Below are positions 1 to 10,159 of a stretch of DNA of 64,000 nt, piece by piece. How positions within the stretch are numbered: position 1 is the stretch's first letter; the number at the start of each line of letters is the position of its first letter. Origin of the DNA: Eutreptiella sp. 'Long Island Sound 2002' (lineage: Eukaryota > Euglenozoa > Euglenophyceae > Eutreptiales > Eutreptiaceae); assembly GCA_964036045.1 (NCBI GenBank), contig OZ038383.1, positions 107,964,925 to 108,028,924 of the forward strand, written 5' to 3'. The notes below the pieces were generated by a model, which saw only the letters and a program-made list of their open reading frames with translations, ran no database searches and was not told where the DNA came from. The position numbers and the translations under genes are program-made.

Positions 1-255
1 AAATCGGCCATAGAAGGCACTAAGACGGCTCGAACGGCACGGAACCTGTTTGTGGTGATGCGCATCTGCTCTCCGGTCGTTTTAAGCTACCCTCACCCCC
101 CCCGTGTCGTTCCCCACCCCAGGGAAGACGGTCCCCCACCACCCCCTCGGGGATGGTCACCAAGTGACGGTCCCCCACCCCCCCCCTGGGGGACCACACC
201 CCCACCGTACACGCACATTTGCAAGCACAGAAATTGCAGCATAAAACGAAAGCAC
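1..255. repeat. Fragment of the local repeat family plus C/G tracts
   Basis: The first 100 bases match, in shortened form, the module that recurs at about 1,790, 2,390, 2,990, 4,110 and 4,490 (Cys-less, non-coding, with GGCCGATTTA and GCACGGAACC-like words). It is followed by C-rich and G-rich runs at 92-200 that recur at 1,340-1,400. I see no gene here. Confidence 0.6.
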
Positions 256-1213
256 TCAGCATAGGATGCGTTCAAAGGGCTGCCAATGTACGGAGACCTA
301 CTCCTTGACCGGCTCGGTGTAAAATTTCTTGGTCCTGCTCCACTTCACCTTGAACTCTTGCACATGCTCACCACTTTCCACTGGAATGCTTTGGGCAGCA
401 CTCTTGGGTGGTGGTTTTGCCTTCTTGGTAGGAGGCTTGGCAGGCGCAAGCAGATTTTTGGGAACCCATTTCCCTTCGGGAACGTCCCTTGTAAAATACA
501 ACTTGTTCCCAAAATTGTGTCCCATGCCCCACACACCACGGGCACTCTTCACCCACACAACCTCCGTGTCAGAATTCAAGTCACTATCATCATCCGTTGT
601 GGGCGCATCAGGCAATTCCTTGGCAGAAGTCAAGCTAGACACATCACTTTCTGCCCCACCGTTTGCATGCCTTGCACTGTCCGGAGCATCCAAACCATCA
701 CTGGAAGAGTCATCATCGGTGGAAGAAATCACGGAACCTGAATCTGAGTCTGAATCTGAGTCTGAATTTGAATCGGATGAAGAGGATGAACCTTGTTCAT
801 CTTCATGTTCCCTGAAATTTAGTGGGCTCCGGTTGTGGCAGGGACCTTGCGAGATGAATCACGCCCTCATCCTCCTCTTGGGGTGGATCCCGGGGCTTCA
901 AAAAGGCATGGAGCGTGCTCTACAAAGACCGCTTCGGGCGGCGGTGAACTAGTGCCCGTTGCTCTGCCCGGGTCGAGGATGAAGCCTCCGATTGGGCAGG
1001 GCGGGGCGGAGAGGGAGCACGTGGCAGTGAGAGGCGCCGAACAGACGCACGGTCGTGCAAGACGGTCTTGCCATCGCGATCATAAGAGATGCGGCGATAT
1101 GCATCACCGTGCTCTGAATGTCCAACGACCTGCGCCAAAACAGGTTCCCCCGTGGAGCGGATGAACATCACACTTGTCCCAGGGGGAAACATGGTTGTGC
1201 TATCAAGTTCCAT
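256..1213 (-). pseudogene. Decayed protein: SH3/Tudor-like segment plus Ser/Asp-rich acidic region
   Basis: Reading leftward from an ATG at 1213 (starting MELDSTTMFPPGTS), the frame encodes a compact segment (PPGTSVMFIRSTGEPV, then VVGHSEHGDAYRRISYD) that resembles SH3/Tudor-like modules of transposon proteins. A proline/serine region follows. The frame meets a TAG near 921, yet the translation beyond it still looks coding (HAFLKPRDPPQEEDEG). A frame change near 815 leads into a Ser-Asp repeat and a basic tail (KWVPKNLL, then FKVKWSR). This ends at a TAG at 298 or at a TGA at 256. A weak splice acceptor lies just upstream of the ATG, so a 5' exon is possible. I cannot name the family. The two TAG codons suggest decay of a mobile-element gene by C-to-T change. 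Confidence 0.45.
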
Positions 1214-1394
1214 TTCAGCGAAAGTGAGCAAAATGTCCTGCCATGAATGCAAGGGATGCAAGTGGTAGTGCCTCACAACACAGCCACCCACACAACAACA
1301 CAATGAGCCGCAACGAAAAATTTTGGGTTGACCAAGTGACGGTCCCCCCCCCCCCCCCCGGGGAACGACAAGGGGTGGGGAACGACACGGGGGG

Positions 1395-1760
1395 GTGAGG
1401 GTACTTGGATGCCGGTTTTGAGCCACGGTGTCGTTGCAAGGACTTTTTAACTGCCTGCTTGATGCTGCTTGCTTGCTGCTGCTTGCTAAAACGTGTTGCT
1501 CACCCTTGGGCCCTAAGAAGTGGTGTAACACCTCGACAGGGTAAACCCAGCTCGCTAATCAAGACTCACGACTAGGACCGAGCTGGGTCATAGTCTTGGT
1601 TACCGAGTTGGGTTTACCCTGTCGAGGTTTTACACCACCTTTTAGCGTCCAAGGGTTCGCAACACGTTTTAGCAGCAGCAGCAAGCAGCAAGCCGGCGGT
1701 TAAAAAGTCCTTGCGACCACACCGTGGCTCAAAACCGGCTTCCAAGTAGCTCAAAATGAC
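1395..1760. repeat. Long imperfect inverted repeat centred near 1,580
   Basis: The left arm (about 1,395-1,565) is the reverse complement of the right arm (about 1,592-1,760). Both carry GGGTTTACCCTGTCGAGG, CAACACGTTTTAGC and ACCGTGGCTCAAAACCGG in mirror order. The right arm is also the start of the tandem array that follows. It is non-coding and looks like a fold-back structure. Confidence 0.75.
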
Positions 1761-3070
1761 CGGGGAGCAAAGGCGCATCACCACAAACAGGTTTCGTTCC
1801 GTTTCGAGCCGTCTAGCCCGTTCTATGGCCGATTTAATGTCCAAAAATGCCCGTTTTTGGGCTGTTTTCAGGACGATTGTCTTGAAAACTGAGGACGATC
1901 GTTGGTTTGTCCAGTAGACGTTTGCATTGAGGGCCGTTGTTCTTCCGTGGCGGTTGGGCTATCAAATGATGGCAAATGGGTGTTCAATACGGCATGTACC
2001 ATGCCGTGGTGCCAGACGGTGGTCCATTTTGAGGTGAAAATGAGCCGTGTTTGAGCCGTGTTTCAGGACGATCGTCCTGACCGTGGAGGCATATCTCTAA
2101 AGCAAGCGGTCTTTGTTCAACGGTGATCTCCCATGCGTTACGCAAGACTAGGACCCAGCTCGGTCCTAGTTCGAGTCTTGATTACCGAGCTGGGTTTACC
2201 CTGTTGAGGTTTTACACCACCTTTTAGCGTCCAAGGGTTCGCAACACGTTTTAGCAGCAGCAGCAAGCAGCACCAGCAAGCAGCAAGCCGGCGGTTAAAA
2301 AGTCCTTGCGACCACACCGTGGCTCAAAACCGGCTTCCAAGTAGCTCAAAATGACCGGGGAGCAAAGGCGCATCACCACAAACAGGTTTCGTTCCGTTTC
2401 GAGCCGTCTAGCCCGTTCTATGGCCGATTTAATGTCCAAAAATGCCCGTTTTTGGGCTGTTTTCAGGACGATCGTTGGTTTGTCCAGTAGACGTTTGCAA
2501 TGAGGGCCGTTGTTCTTCCGTGGCGGTTGGGCTATCAAATGATGGCAAATGGGTGTTCAATACGGCATGTGCCATGCCGTGGTGCCAGACGGTGGTCCAT
2601 TTTGAGGTGAAAATGAGCCGTGTTTGAGCCGTGTTTCAGGACGATCGTCTTGACCGTGGAGGCATATCTCTAAAGCAAGTGGTCTTTGTTCAACGGTGAT
2701 CTCCCATGCGTTACGCAAGACTAGGACCCAGCTCGGTCCTAGTTCGAGTCTTGATTACCGAGCTGGGTTTACCCTGTTGAGGTTTTACACCACCTTTTAG
2801 CGTCCAAGGGTTCGCAACACGTTTTAGCAGCAGCAGCAAGCAGCACCAGCAAGCAGCAAGCCGGCGGTTAAAAAGTCCTTGCGACCACACCGTGGCTCAA
2901 AACCGGCTTCCAAGTAGCTCAAAATGACCGGGGAGCAAAGGCGCATCACCACAAACAGGTTTCGTTCCGTTTCGAGCCGTCTAGCCCGTTCTATGGCCGA
3001 TTTAGTGTCCAAAAATGCCCGTTTTTGGGCTGTTTTCAGGACGATTGTCCTGAAAACTCAGGACGATCAT
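1610..3070 (+). repeat. Tandem array, unit about 573-582 bp, about 2.5 copies
   Basis: The word GGGTTTACCCTG recurs at about 1,610, 2,192 and 2,765, and the sequence between is nearly identical apart from small indels (an extra CAGCAC in copies 2 and 3). Each unit carries a CAG/CAAG-rich stretch, the short palindrome around CGATCG, and the self-complementary ACCCAGCTCGGTCCTAG region. The third copy is cut off near 3,070. No convincing protein: the minus-strand 60-95 codon ORFs simply repeat with the unit. Confidence 0.85.
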
Positions 3071-3089
3071 TGGTTTGTCCGCATCCACT

Positions 3090-3520
3090 ATCACCTATAA
3101 CCTATGCCCTTCCCAACAAATTTGTGAGCAATGCAACAAAGATTAAGAAATGTAATGTGTAATGTTTTGATTTGTTATTTGTGTTCTAGTGTAGAACAAA
3201 TCTAGGCTAGAATGATTCGTGTTCTAGTCTACGTTCTAGCTAGATGTTGTAGGCTAGAATGCCCTCGCGATGTCGTTCTAGGCTAGAACGAAATTGTGCG
3301 TGCTAGCGTGTATCTAGGGATCTACAAAACAAATTGTTCAATATCGAATGTGTGCAACAATTAGCAGTGACAAGACAAAATTGGGGCCGATTCGTACGAA
3401 TTCGCACGAAATTCGTGCGAATTTCACAGTCTCGTGAATCTGTGAACCTAGCGTGAATTTATGTGTGAATTTGGGTGCGTGAATGTCACATTCACGCGAA
3501 TCTCACCAAATGTGTTGGAC
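3090..3520. repeat. AT-rich hairpin-rich spacer
   Basis: Short palindromes crowd this stretch: GTTCTAGGCTAGAAC near 3,273 with several relatives at 3,180-3,260, AATTCGCACGAA facing TTCGTGCGAATT near 3,398-3,423, and GTGAATG facing CATTCAC near 3,480. I see no gene. The words differ from those of the flanking repeat family. Confidence 0.6.
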
Positions 3521-3669
3521 CATGTGGCTACTTCAAACCTCTAATTTGCACACATTTGTTGGATCTCATTTTGGGCGAAGATAGCACGAGAAACGCACAC
3601 GATGGCACCAAGTTACGCAAAACACAGCAAAAATTGGTGAAATTCACGGTACCGTGAATCTCGGATTCA

Positions 3670-5440
3670 AACGGCCGGTTCACGAAGGGTACAGATCCAG
3701 TCAACGCCGTTGTTCTTCCACAACAATTACACAATCAAATGAGTGCAAATGGGTGATGAAGGAGGCGTTTTCCACACCGAGGTGTCTTCACGTGTTCCAA
3801 TTTGGGGTGAAAAATGGGTGTTTTTGAGTTTGTGTTCAAGAGCAGGCAGCAAGCAGCAACACGCGATCCAAAAGTCCTTGCAACGACATTGTGGCTCAAA
3901 ATCGGCATCCAAAACCGGCATAAACTGCTTTTTAGGGTCCAAGGGTGAGCAAGACATTGTGTGGAAAACACCTCCTTCATCACCCATTTGCACTCATTTG
4001 ATTGTGTAATTGTTGTGGAGGACTCGCCTATTAGACAAACCACCGATTGTCCTGAGTTTTCAGGACGATCGTCCTGAAAATGGCTCACAAAGGGCCATTT
4101 TTAGACACTAAATCGGCCATAGAACGAGCTAGAAGGCTCAAAACGGCACGGAACGTATTTGTGGTGGCGCGTGTCGGCTCCCCACTCGTTGTGCGCTACT
4201 TGGATGCCGGTTTTGAGCCACGGTGTCGTTGCAAGGACTTTTGGATCGCCTGATGCTGCTGCTGGTGCTTGCTTGCTACTGCTGCTGCTGCTTGCTTGCT
4301 GCTGCTAAACTTCACGTGGTCCATTTGGGGTGAAAAATGGGTATTTTTGAGTTACTGTTCAAGAGCAGGCCGAAAGCAGCAACATGTGATCCAAAAGTCC
4401 TTGCAACGACACCGTGGCTCGAAACCGGCATCCAAGTAGCTCAAAACAGATGGGGAGAAGACGCGCACCACCACAAATACGTTCCGCGCTGTTTTGAGCC
4501 TTCTAGCCCATGCTATGGCCGATTTAGTGTCCAAAAAAGGCCCTTTTTGAGCCGTTTTCATGACGATCGTCCTGAAAACTCGGAACGATCGGTGGTTTGT
4601 CTAGTAGGCGAGTCCAGTCAACGCCGTTGTTCTTCCACAACAATTACACAATCAAATGAGCGCAAATGGGTGATGAAGGAGGCGTTTTCCACACCGCGGT
4701 GTCTTCACGTGGTCCATTTGGGGTAAAAAATGGGTGTTCAAGTTAGTGTTCAAGAGCAGGCCGAAAGCAGCAACAAGAGATCCAACAATCCTTGCAACGA
4801 CACCGTGGCTCAAAACCGGCATCCAAGTGGCTCCAAACAGATGGGGAGCAGACGCGAACCACCACAAATACGTTCCGCGCCGTTTTGAGCCTTCTAGCCC
4901 AAGGACTTTTGGATCGCATGTTGCTGCTTTCTGCCTGCTCTTGAACACTAACTCCAAAACACCCATTTTTTACCCCAAATGGACCACGTGAAGACACCGC
5001 AGTGTGGAAAACGCCTTCTTCATCACACATTTGCACTCATTTGATTGTGTAATTGTTGTGGAAGAACAACGGCGTTGACTGGACTCGCCTACTGGACAAA
5101 CCACCGATCATCTGCAACGACACCATGGCTCAAAACCGGCATCCAAGTAGCACAAAAGGAGTGGGGAGCAGGCACACACCACCACAAATAGGTTCCGTGC
5201 CGTTTTGAGCCTTCTAGCCCGCACTATGGCCGATTTAGTGTCCAAACATGGCCGTTTTTGAGCCGTTTTCAGGACGATCGTCCTGAAAACCCAGGACGAT
5301 GGTTGGTTTGTCTAGTAGTCGATTCCAGTCAATGCCGTTGTTCTTCCACAACAATTACACAACCAAATGATTGCAAATGGGTGATTTTGAGTTAGTTTTC
5401 AAGAGCACACACAACAATAGCAAGCAGCACGCGACAACTG
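3670..5440. repeat. Second block of the same repeat family, about 400-bp units, mixed orientation
   Basis: The marker CCGTGGCTC(A/G)AAACCGGCATCC occurs at about 4,403 and 4,803 in direct orientation, 400 bp apart, with a related copy near 5,125. It occurs in reverse orientation near 4,205. Other shared words are GCCGTTGTTCTTCCACAACAATTACACAA (split here only by base changes) and a CAG/CTG-rich stretch. The 16-bp palindrome CAGGACGATCGTCCTG is present at about 4,062 and 5,271. ORFs here are short and move with the repeat, so I do not call genes. Confidence 0.75.
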
Positions 5441-5448
5441 GCGATCCT

Positions 5449-5907
5449 TATGTGCCTTTGTTGCCATGTAGGCTTTCTCATGGCATCCAAGCGGCTTGTT
5501 ATGTACCTACCTTGGTCGCTGTGTAGGTTTTCTCACGGCAATCAAACTAGTTGACTTTGTCCGATGAGGAAAGACCAGTGTTTGTTTGACCATGCTCTTG
5601 TTGGTTGTCATTTTATGCCCCTTTTTAGACGCTTACCGGGTTTTTTGTTGCCATTGGATGAGTGTTTGGATGTGGCAAGTGTGCTTTGTCGCAGCCATTT
5701 CACGCAGTGGAAGTTTGTGTTCAAGAAGGTTTTTTGGGTTATCATTTGTGCCCGTCCGTCACAAGTGTCCATTCGTTGAGTTCACTTGCTGCATATGTGC
5801 CTTTGATGCCATGTAGGCTTTCTCATGGCATCAAACGGTGCTTGTTGTGTGGGTATGTTGGTCGCCGTGTAGGCCTTCTCACGGCAATCAAACTAGTTGA
5901 CTTTTCC
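5449..5907 (+). repeat. Diverged direct duplication, about 115 bp, 344 bp apart
   Basis: Bases 5,449-5,563 and 5,793-5,907 share TATGTGCCTTTG, GCCATGTAGGCTTTCTCATGG and ACGGCAATCAAACTAGTTGAC (with a few substitutions), and the sequence after both copies stays related (TGCTCTTGTT...). It immediately precedes the zinc-ribbon ORF and may be a duplicated 5' region. Confidence 0.6.
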
Positions 5908-6028
5908 AATGAGGAGCGCGCGTGATGCTCTTGTTAGTTCTCAATTTGTCCCCCTTTTTGGAAGCTTAGTTGCTTTTTTTGGCGCCATCCTTTTGGTGTT
6001 AATCTTATTGTATTTTCCATTTGGAGAC

Positions 6029-6691
6029 ATGCCTACGCCTTCACTGACCGACAAAGATTGTCATGATGTGGCTCGCCTATGGGGATGGAAGTGGGTACAC
6101 CACGACAACCAAGAGATGAAGGCCAAGACGGTCATGCGTTGGACTTGTGCATCTTGTGGAGAATCCAAGGATGCACGGTTCGATAACATGAAGAAGTTTG
6201 GTCCGGGAAAGCACAAGTGTTCAAAACAATCTCAACCACAAGAGAAAGAGGCAAATGCGAAAGCAAAAGATGGTCGCCCATCCGTCACCACGTTGCATTG
6301 CCATCAACTTGCGGCAGAATATGGTTGTGATTGGTTGGGGGTGGTTGTGGCCAATGCCGTGCATGTAAATGACTCCCTCATTTCCTCAATTTGTGTGATG
6401 CAATGGCAATGTTGGGGTTGTACCACCAACTTTGATCGTACATACAAAAACATGAAGAGTGGAGGCTTTGTTTGCTCCACTTGCAACGCATCACAATCTA
6501 AGGAGGACAAAAAGCGTGCGCGGCAAGTAGCCTCCAAGGAAAACAAGCAGCGGGCAAGGCAGGGCAGGCGGGCTGCACGGAGAACAAGCAGCGTGCAGGG
6601 CAAGCGGGCTCCAAGGAGAGCAAGCAACGGGCAGGGCAAGCGGGCTCCAAGGAGAACAAGCAGCGGGCAGGGCAAGCGGGTGGTGTTGTAG
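6029..6691 (+). CDS. Hypothetical protein with two zinc-ribbon-like repeats and a basic repetitive tail
   Basis: I chose the ATG at 6029 (MPTPSLTDKD) because the upstream 44 in-frame codons are hydrophobic and duplicate the preceding repeat. Two homologous modules follow. Module 1 has WTCASCG, a central FDNMKKFG and a distal C. Module 2 has WQCWGC, YKNMKSGG and CSTC. The pattern C-x2-C, then NMKxxG, then C-x2-C is that of treble-clef or zinc-ribbon domains found in proteins of mobile elements and large DNA viruses. The C-terminus is built from a 36-bp DNA repeat. In another frame the repeat reads SKENKQRAGQAG several times, so a frameshift near 6,560 probably altered the true tail. Role unknown; nucleic-acid binding is an inference. 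Confidence 0.5.
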   Translation: MPTPSLTDKDCHDVARLWGWKWVHHDNQEMKAKTVMRWTCASCGESKDARFDNMKKFGPGKHKCSKQSQPQEKEANAKAKDGRPSVTTLHCHQLAAEYGCDWLGVVVANAVHVNDSLISSICVMQWQCWGCTTNFDRTYKNMKSGGFVCSTCNASQSKEDKKRARQVASKENKQRARQGRRAARRTSSVQGKRAPRRASNGQGKRAPRRTSSGQGKRVVL

Positions 6692-6769
6692 CATCCCGAG
6701 AGGACAAGCAGCGGGCGGGACAAGCTGGGGCCGTTCGGCGTGCTTTAAATTATGGGCTCATTAAATTGG

Positions 6770-7480
6770 GGGCTCATGTGACCAGTGCTTGACACAGCCT
6801 TAACATGGCCTGACTGTACCTTGAACCACAAGAAAGTGCCACTGCTGTGCGGTGCTGTCTATGCCTGGCCCTGTGACAGGTCAGTGACCCAGCCAACAGC
6901 AAGCCTTTGCACTGGGGCAGTGCAACTGGGAAGTGCAACTGGGAAGGACCCGAAGCCTGGTTCAAGGGCCCCTGCCAGAAAAAATTAAACTTTGACTGCT
7001 TTCACAAACCTTGCCTATCCAGCCCGGATCCACATGTACCCATGGGGGCTTTAGTGGGGACCTTCATCCCCTACCACTCGTGCGCCCTCAGTAACTTATG
7101 GACTCTGCTTCGTCACAGTGCCTCACGTGCTGACTGGAGGTGCCACGGTAGTGATTCTGTTCTGCCTTCGCTAGACATGTGTGGGGACGAGGGTCTCCAC
7201 AGAGACGAAACGAAAAACCAGTATGCATATCCAGTGCAAACACACTTTTTTAATCCACTTAGATGAAAAGGTGTTGACTGGAGTCAATTCCCAGCTGTCC
7301 TGCATTTGCATTTCATATCCAGCATCTTGCCAACTATCATCACCCCAAGAGGCAAAGGCAAAAACCTTTGCACAGATCCACACACAACCACCACTGGGAC
7401 ACAGCACAACCACCACTGGGACACAGCAGAGGGAGGTACAGTGCACCACAAATACATGTGCTCTTCAGGCAACAAGGCTA
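6770..7480. other. Intergenic stretch, no supported gene
   Basis: No ORF here has convincing composition. A 20-bp unit (ACCACCACTGGGACACAGCA) is repeated in tandem at about 7,388-7,427. Part of this stretch may be downstream exons or 3' UTR of the minus-strand gene beginning to its right. Confidence 0.5.
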
Positions 7481-7677
7481 CTGCTCCTGGCTGTCTGCCA
7501 TCATGCTATCGGGGGGGAATGAGAGGGAAGTTCATGTCCGTGATAATGCCCCGCCATCCGGCCTGCTAGAGTGTGAGAGGTGACCCTGCGAACCAGAAGG
7601 AACGAAGAACGGCTCGCTGATGACTGGTGATCACCTGCTCTCCCTCTACCGTCAGAGTGCCACAAGCACAAACATAC

Positions 7678-8203
7678 CTTCAACCGTGTCAAACAGCTTT
7701 CTTCTCCAAATGCGCACGCCTTCATTTTTCGACGGATCTCCTGCGGTGGCAACCTCCTGGCTACCCTCCTGGTGCAGATGGCACCATCGCGAGGCCCGTC
7801 GCCTCCCATCTCCCCCATCATAGTCCCAGCCATCCCAACTGTGATATTGTCCGTGGGAGTAGTCTTCGTCCCAGTGCTTTGGGTGCCCGCCTGGCTGGGC
7901 CTCATCCCCATCGTGACCCTTGGAGCGTCTGTGGTCCCAATGCCCCCAGCTGTCCCGATTGGCACTGTCATCCCACTTTCTGCCCCTGTCCTTGTACCTC
8001 CCCCTGTACCATTCATTCTGGCGAGGCTCATTCTTCTCCTTGCCTTCCACCCGATCACCACCTCCTTCTCTCACCACCTCGGACCTGTGCAGTGGCTGGA
8101 AACGATGGTCGTCATCATCAGCGTGCCTCATCTCTTCCAGTAGCACCTCATTTCTCTGGATTTGCTCAACCAGAGCTTTCTCGTGCTCCCGTCGTGCAAC
8201 ACC
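7678..8203 (-). CDS. Internal exon of a spliced gene; charged Arg/Asp/His/Trp-rich protein
   Basis: On the minus strand an open frame runs from a good 3' splice site (pyrimidine-rich tract, then CATCAACAG ending at 8204) to a consensus 5' splice site (AAG then GTATGT at 7677-7672). It encodes a helical, charged start (ARREHEKALVEQ, NEVLLEEMRH) followed by a low-complexity region rich in Arg, Asp, Gly, His, Trp and Tyr (WYRGRYKDRGRKWDD, HWDEDYSHGQYHSWDG). The next acceptor may be GGTTCGCAG ending near 7586. The composition is like disordered RNA-associated proteins, but no family is recognisable. The intron signals make this one of the few probable host genes here. Confidence 0.55.
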
Positions 8204-8449
8204 CTGTTGATGTGAGTGCAGGTTGGAGTGAAAGCAAGCATGGGGGGGGGGGGGGAGCAACATATTACAATGTGACTGTGGGTGCGTGTTGTTGCGCTCC
8301 TCCCCTCCTCTGTTGCACACTGTTTGGTGATGCGACGCAATTTGAGCGGTAGTGGGGGGAGGGTGACCACGCCCACACTCCATGGCGATTGATGTTCGCA
8401 AAGTAGTCACCCTCACTATGGCCCTTGTTTTGCATTTGTAGGGCACCGA

Positions 8450-9240
8450 TGTGTGTGTTCTCGCGGTGGTACTAGGTTTGTATTTGTTGTTGGTCGTGCA
8501 GTTGGTTGTTCACGCAAAACGAAAAGCCTGCCCCTATTTGGTGGTATGGTGATGCACATCCTGGGTCTCAACTACTTTGCTTGTGCATATCCCCATGTAT
8601 ATTTCATGCACAGTGCGCTCGGTTCCAAACGGCACACTGGGTGTACAACGTGCAAAACGCAAGGTTGGGAGCCTATTCAACCACTTAGCACCTCAGCTAT
8701 GCCAACTATATTGGCCATTTAACACTGTTGCTACTGTTGCCGATGCACGTGGTGTGTAGTTCACGGATCGCAGCACGCAAAGAATAGGCATCGTCTACAA
8801 AAAGCCATTTTGGCAAAGGGTGTGGAGGGAGGAATCCCATTTTTTTCGGACGGTGAGTGGTTTTTATCCGTGTCGTTGCGTGTAGCCTGGTTGAGCACTA
8901 CATTACTGACACTCGAAAAAAAGTGGTGGTGGCGAGCCTTTGGAAAAAATTGGGATTGGAGACTCTGGGAGATGCATCCCTTTTTGCTCCAATTTCCCCT
9001 CCTTTTTCTGTGCCCTTGAGTGCCTCCGCGCCTTTTCTGTCCTCACCATTTGATTTTGTTTTGTTGAATGAGTTTGTAGCGAACTCACCATTTTCAATAA
9101 TTCAAGTTCCCAAGCGCTGAAAACGTTGGGAACCAACAATGTTGTACAACGAGTACAACCAAGTAAAGCTAACAGAAATGCCCGCTCGCCTGGTACGGAA
9201 TTGTCACCCTTACAATCACACGTGCATTAGGCATCTTAAC
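8450..9240. other. Intergenic stretch, no supported gene
   Basis: Only short ORFs of random-looking composition. I see no repeat shared with the rest of the window. It could hold an upstream exon or promoter of the minus-strand gene at 7,678-8,203. Confidence 0.5.
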
Positions 9241-9247
9241 ATGGCCC

Positions 9248-10153
9248 CTAACCCCCCCCACCCCCCACTTTGTGTGTCGTGCTCCCACAACCCGACAAAC
9301 AAGTGAACCCCTGCAAATTGCCCAGCTTGGGTGAACTCAACGGGGCCACGATTCGGGACATGGGCACCAAGAAGGAATATGCCTCCAACCGCTTTTGCTC
9401 TTCGTCCAACTTCCGAGCCTCCTCTGCAGGCACGGGCTCCGGCCATTGTCCAGGCAACGCCGGCGCCACATCTGCGCCTGTCGTTGTTTGCCACGCGGGG
9501 GCGACTTGCGTCGGCACTGGTTGCATTTGGACAACCTTGGCGGGCGCCACAGTGTTTTGTTTTTTCTTCTCCCGTGACTTCTCCACTTGTTGCCGCAGTC
9601 GCGATTGCTCTGCTTGCTCTTGTTGCTTCAAAGCTTGTTGGGTGGTCCGGGCCTGGTGCTGCCTTCGGGCGACCTCGGCCTTGCGTTGCTCCATATCGAG
9701 GCGCTCCAATTCCACCAGCTTCGCCCGTAGCCGTGCCTTGCGTTCATCCTCCATCCGAACCTCTTGTTCTTTGCGCTTGACTAGCGCCTCTTCCATGAGG
9801 TCACGAAGACTTTTCACACGCCCTTCGCCTTCTTCCAGTTGGGACGCGGACATCCCGGATACCGCGGGCTTGGGAAGCGGGACCTCAAAGTTCATTTCAC
9901 CTGCCTCGTCGGCCCACAAAGGGGATTTCATGCTCTGGGGTGCTTTGGGGTCCATGAGGAAGGTACTTTGCGTTGTAGTGGGCTTTTGCCAAGCCGAAGG
10001 TGAGACTCCTTTTGTGATGGTAGCACTTGTCGTTGTTGGAACCGAAGAACTCACCGCTTGAGGGGTTCCAACAAGACTGAGCATGGATCGAGGGGCTTCT
10101 TCATTTTTTTTGCTCGGAAGTTGGAGCGGCTTCGGGAGGAGAACCGATCTCAT
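9248..10153 (-). CDS. Hypothetical coiled-coil protein, 301 aa
   Basis: The frame starts at an ATG (10153) and reads a Ser/Thr-rich N-terminal third, then SPLWADEAGEMNFEVPLPKP, then a long charged helix (about residues 110-205: DLMEEALVKRKEQEVR, LRAKLVELERLDMEQRK, EKSREKKKQ) predicted to be coiled coil. A Pro/Ala-rich segment follows. The last residues are encoded by a C-rich tract and may be intronic or 3' UTR, since the stop comes straight after a poly-Gly run. Amino-acid usage is clearly non-random over more than 250 codons. Family unknown; the WADE-type motif occurs in RNA-binding factors, which is only a hint. Confidence 0.5.
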   Translation of the reverse strand: MRSVLLPKPLQLPSKKNEEAPRSMLSLVGTPQAVSSSVPTTTSATITKGVSPSAWQKPTTTQSTFLMDPKAPQSMKSPLWADEAGEMNFEVPLPKPAVSGMSASQLEEGEGRVKSLRDLMEEALVKRKEQEVRMEDERKARLRAKLVELERLDMEQRKAEVARRQHQARTTQQALKQQEQAEQSRLRQQVEKSREKKKQNTVAPAKVVQMQPVPTQVAPAWQTTTGADVAPALPGQWPEPVPAEEARKLDEEQKRLEAYSFLVPMSRIVAPLSSPKLGNLQGFTCLSGCGSTTHKVGGGGG

Positions 10154-10159
10154 GGACTA

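Noticed and set aside
3160-3520. CRISPR array
   Set aside because: The repeated words are short, palindromic and unevenly spaced, with no constant repeat and spacer lengths, and the genome is eukaryotic.
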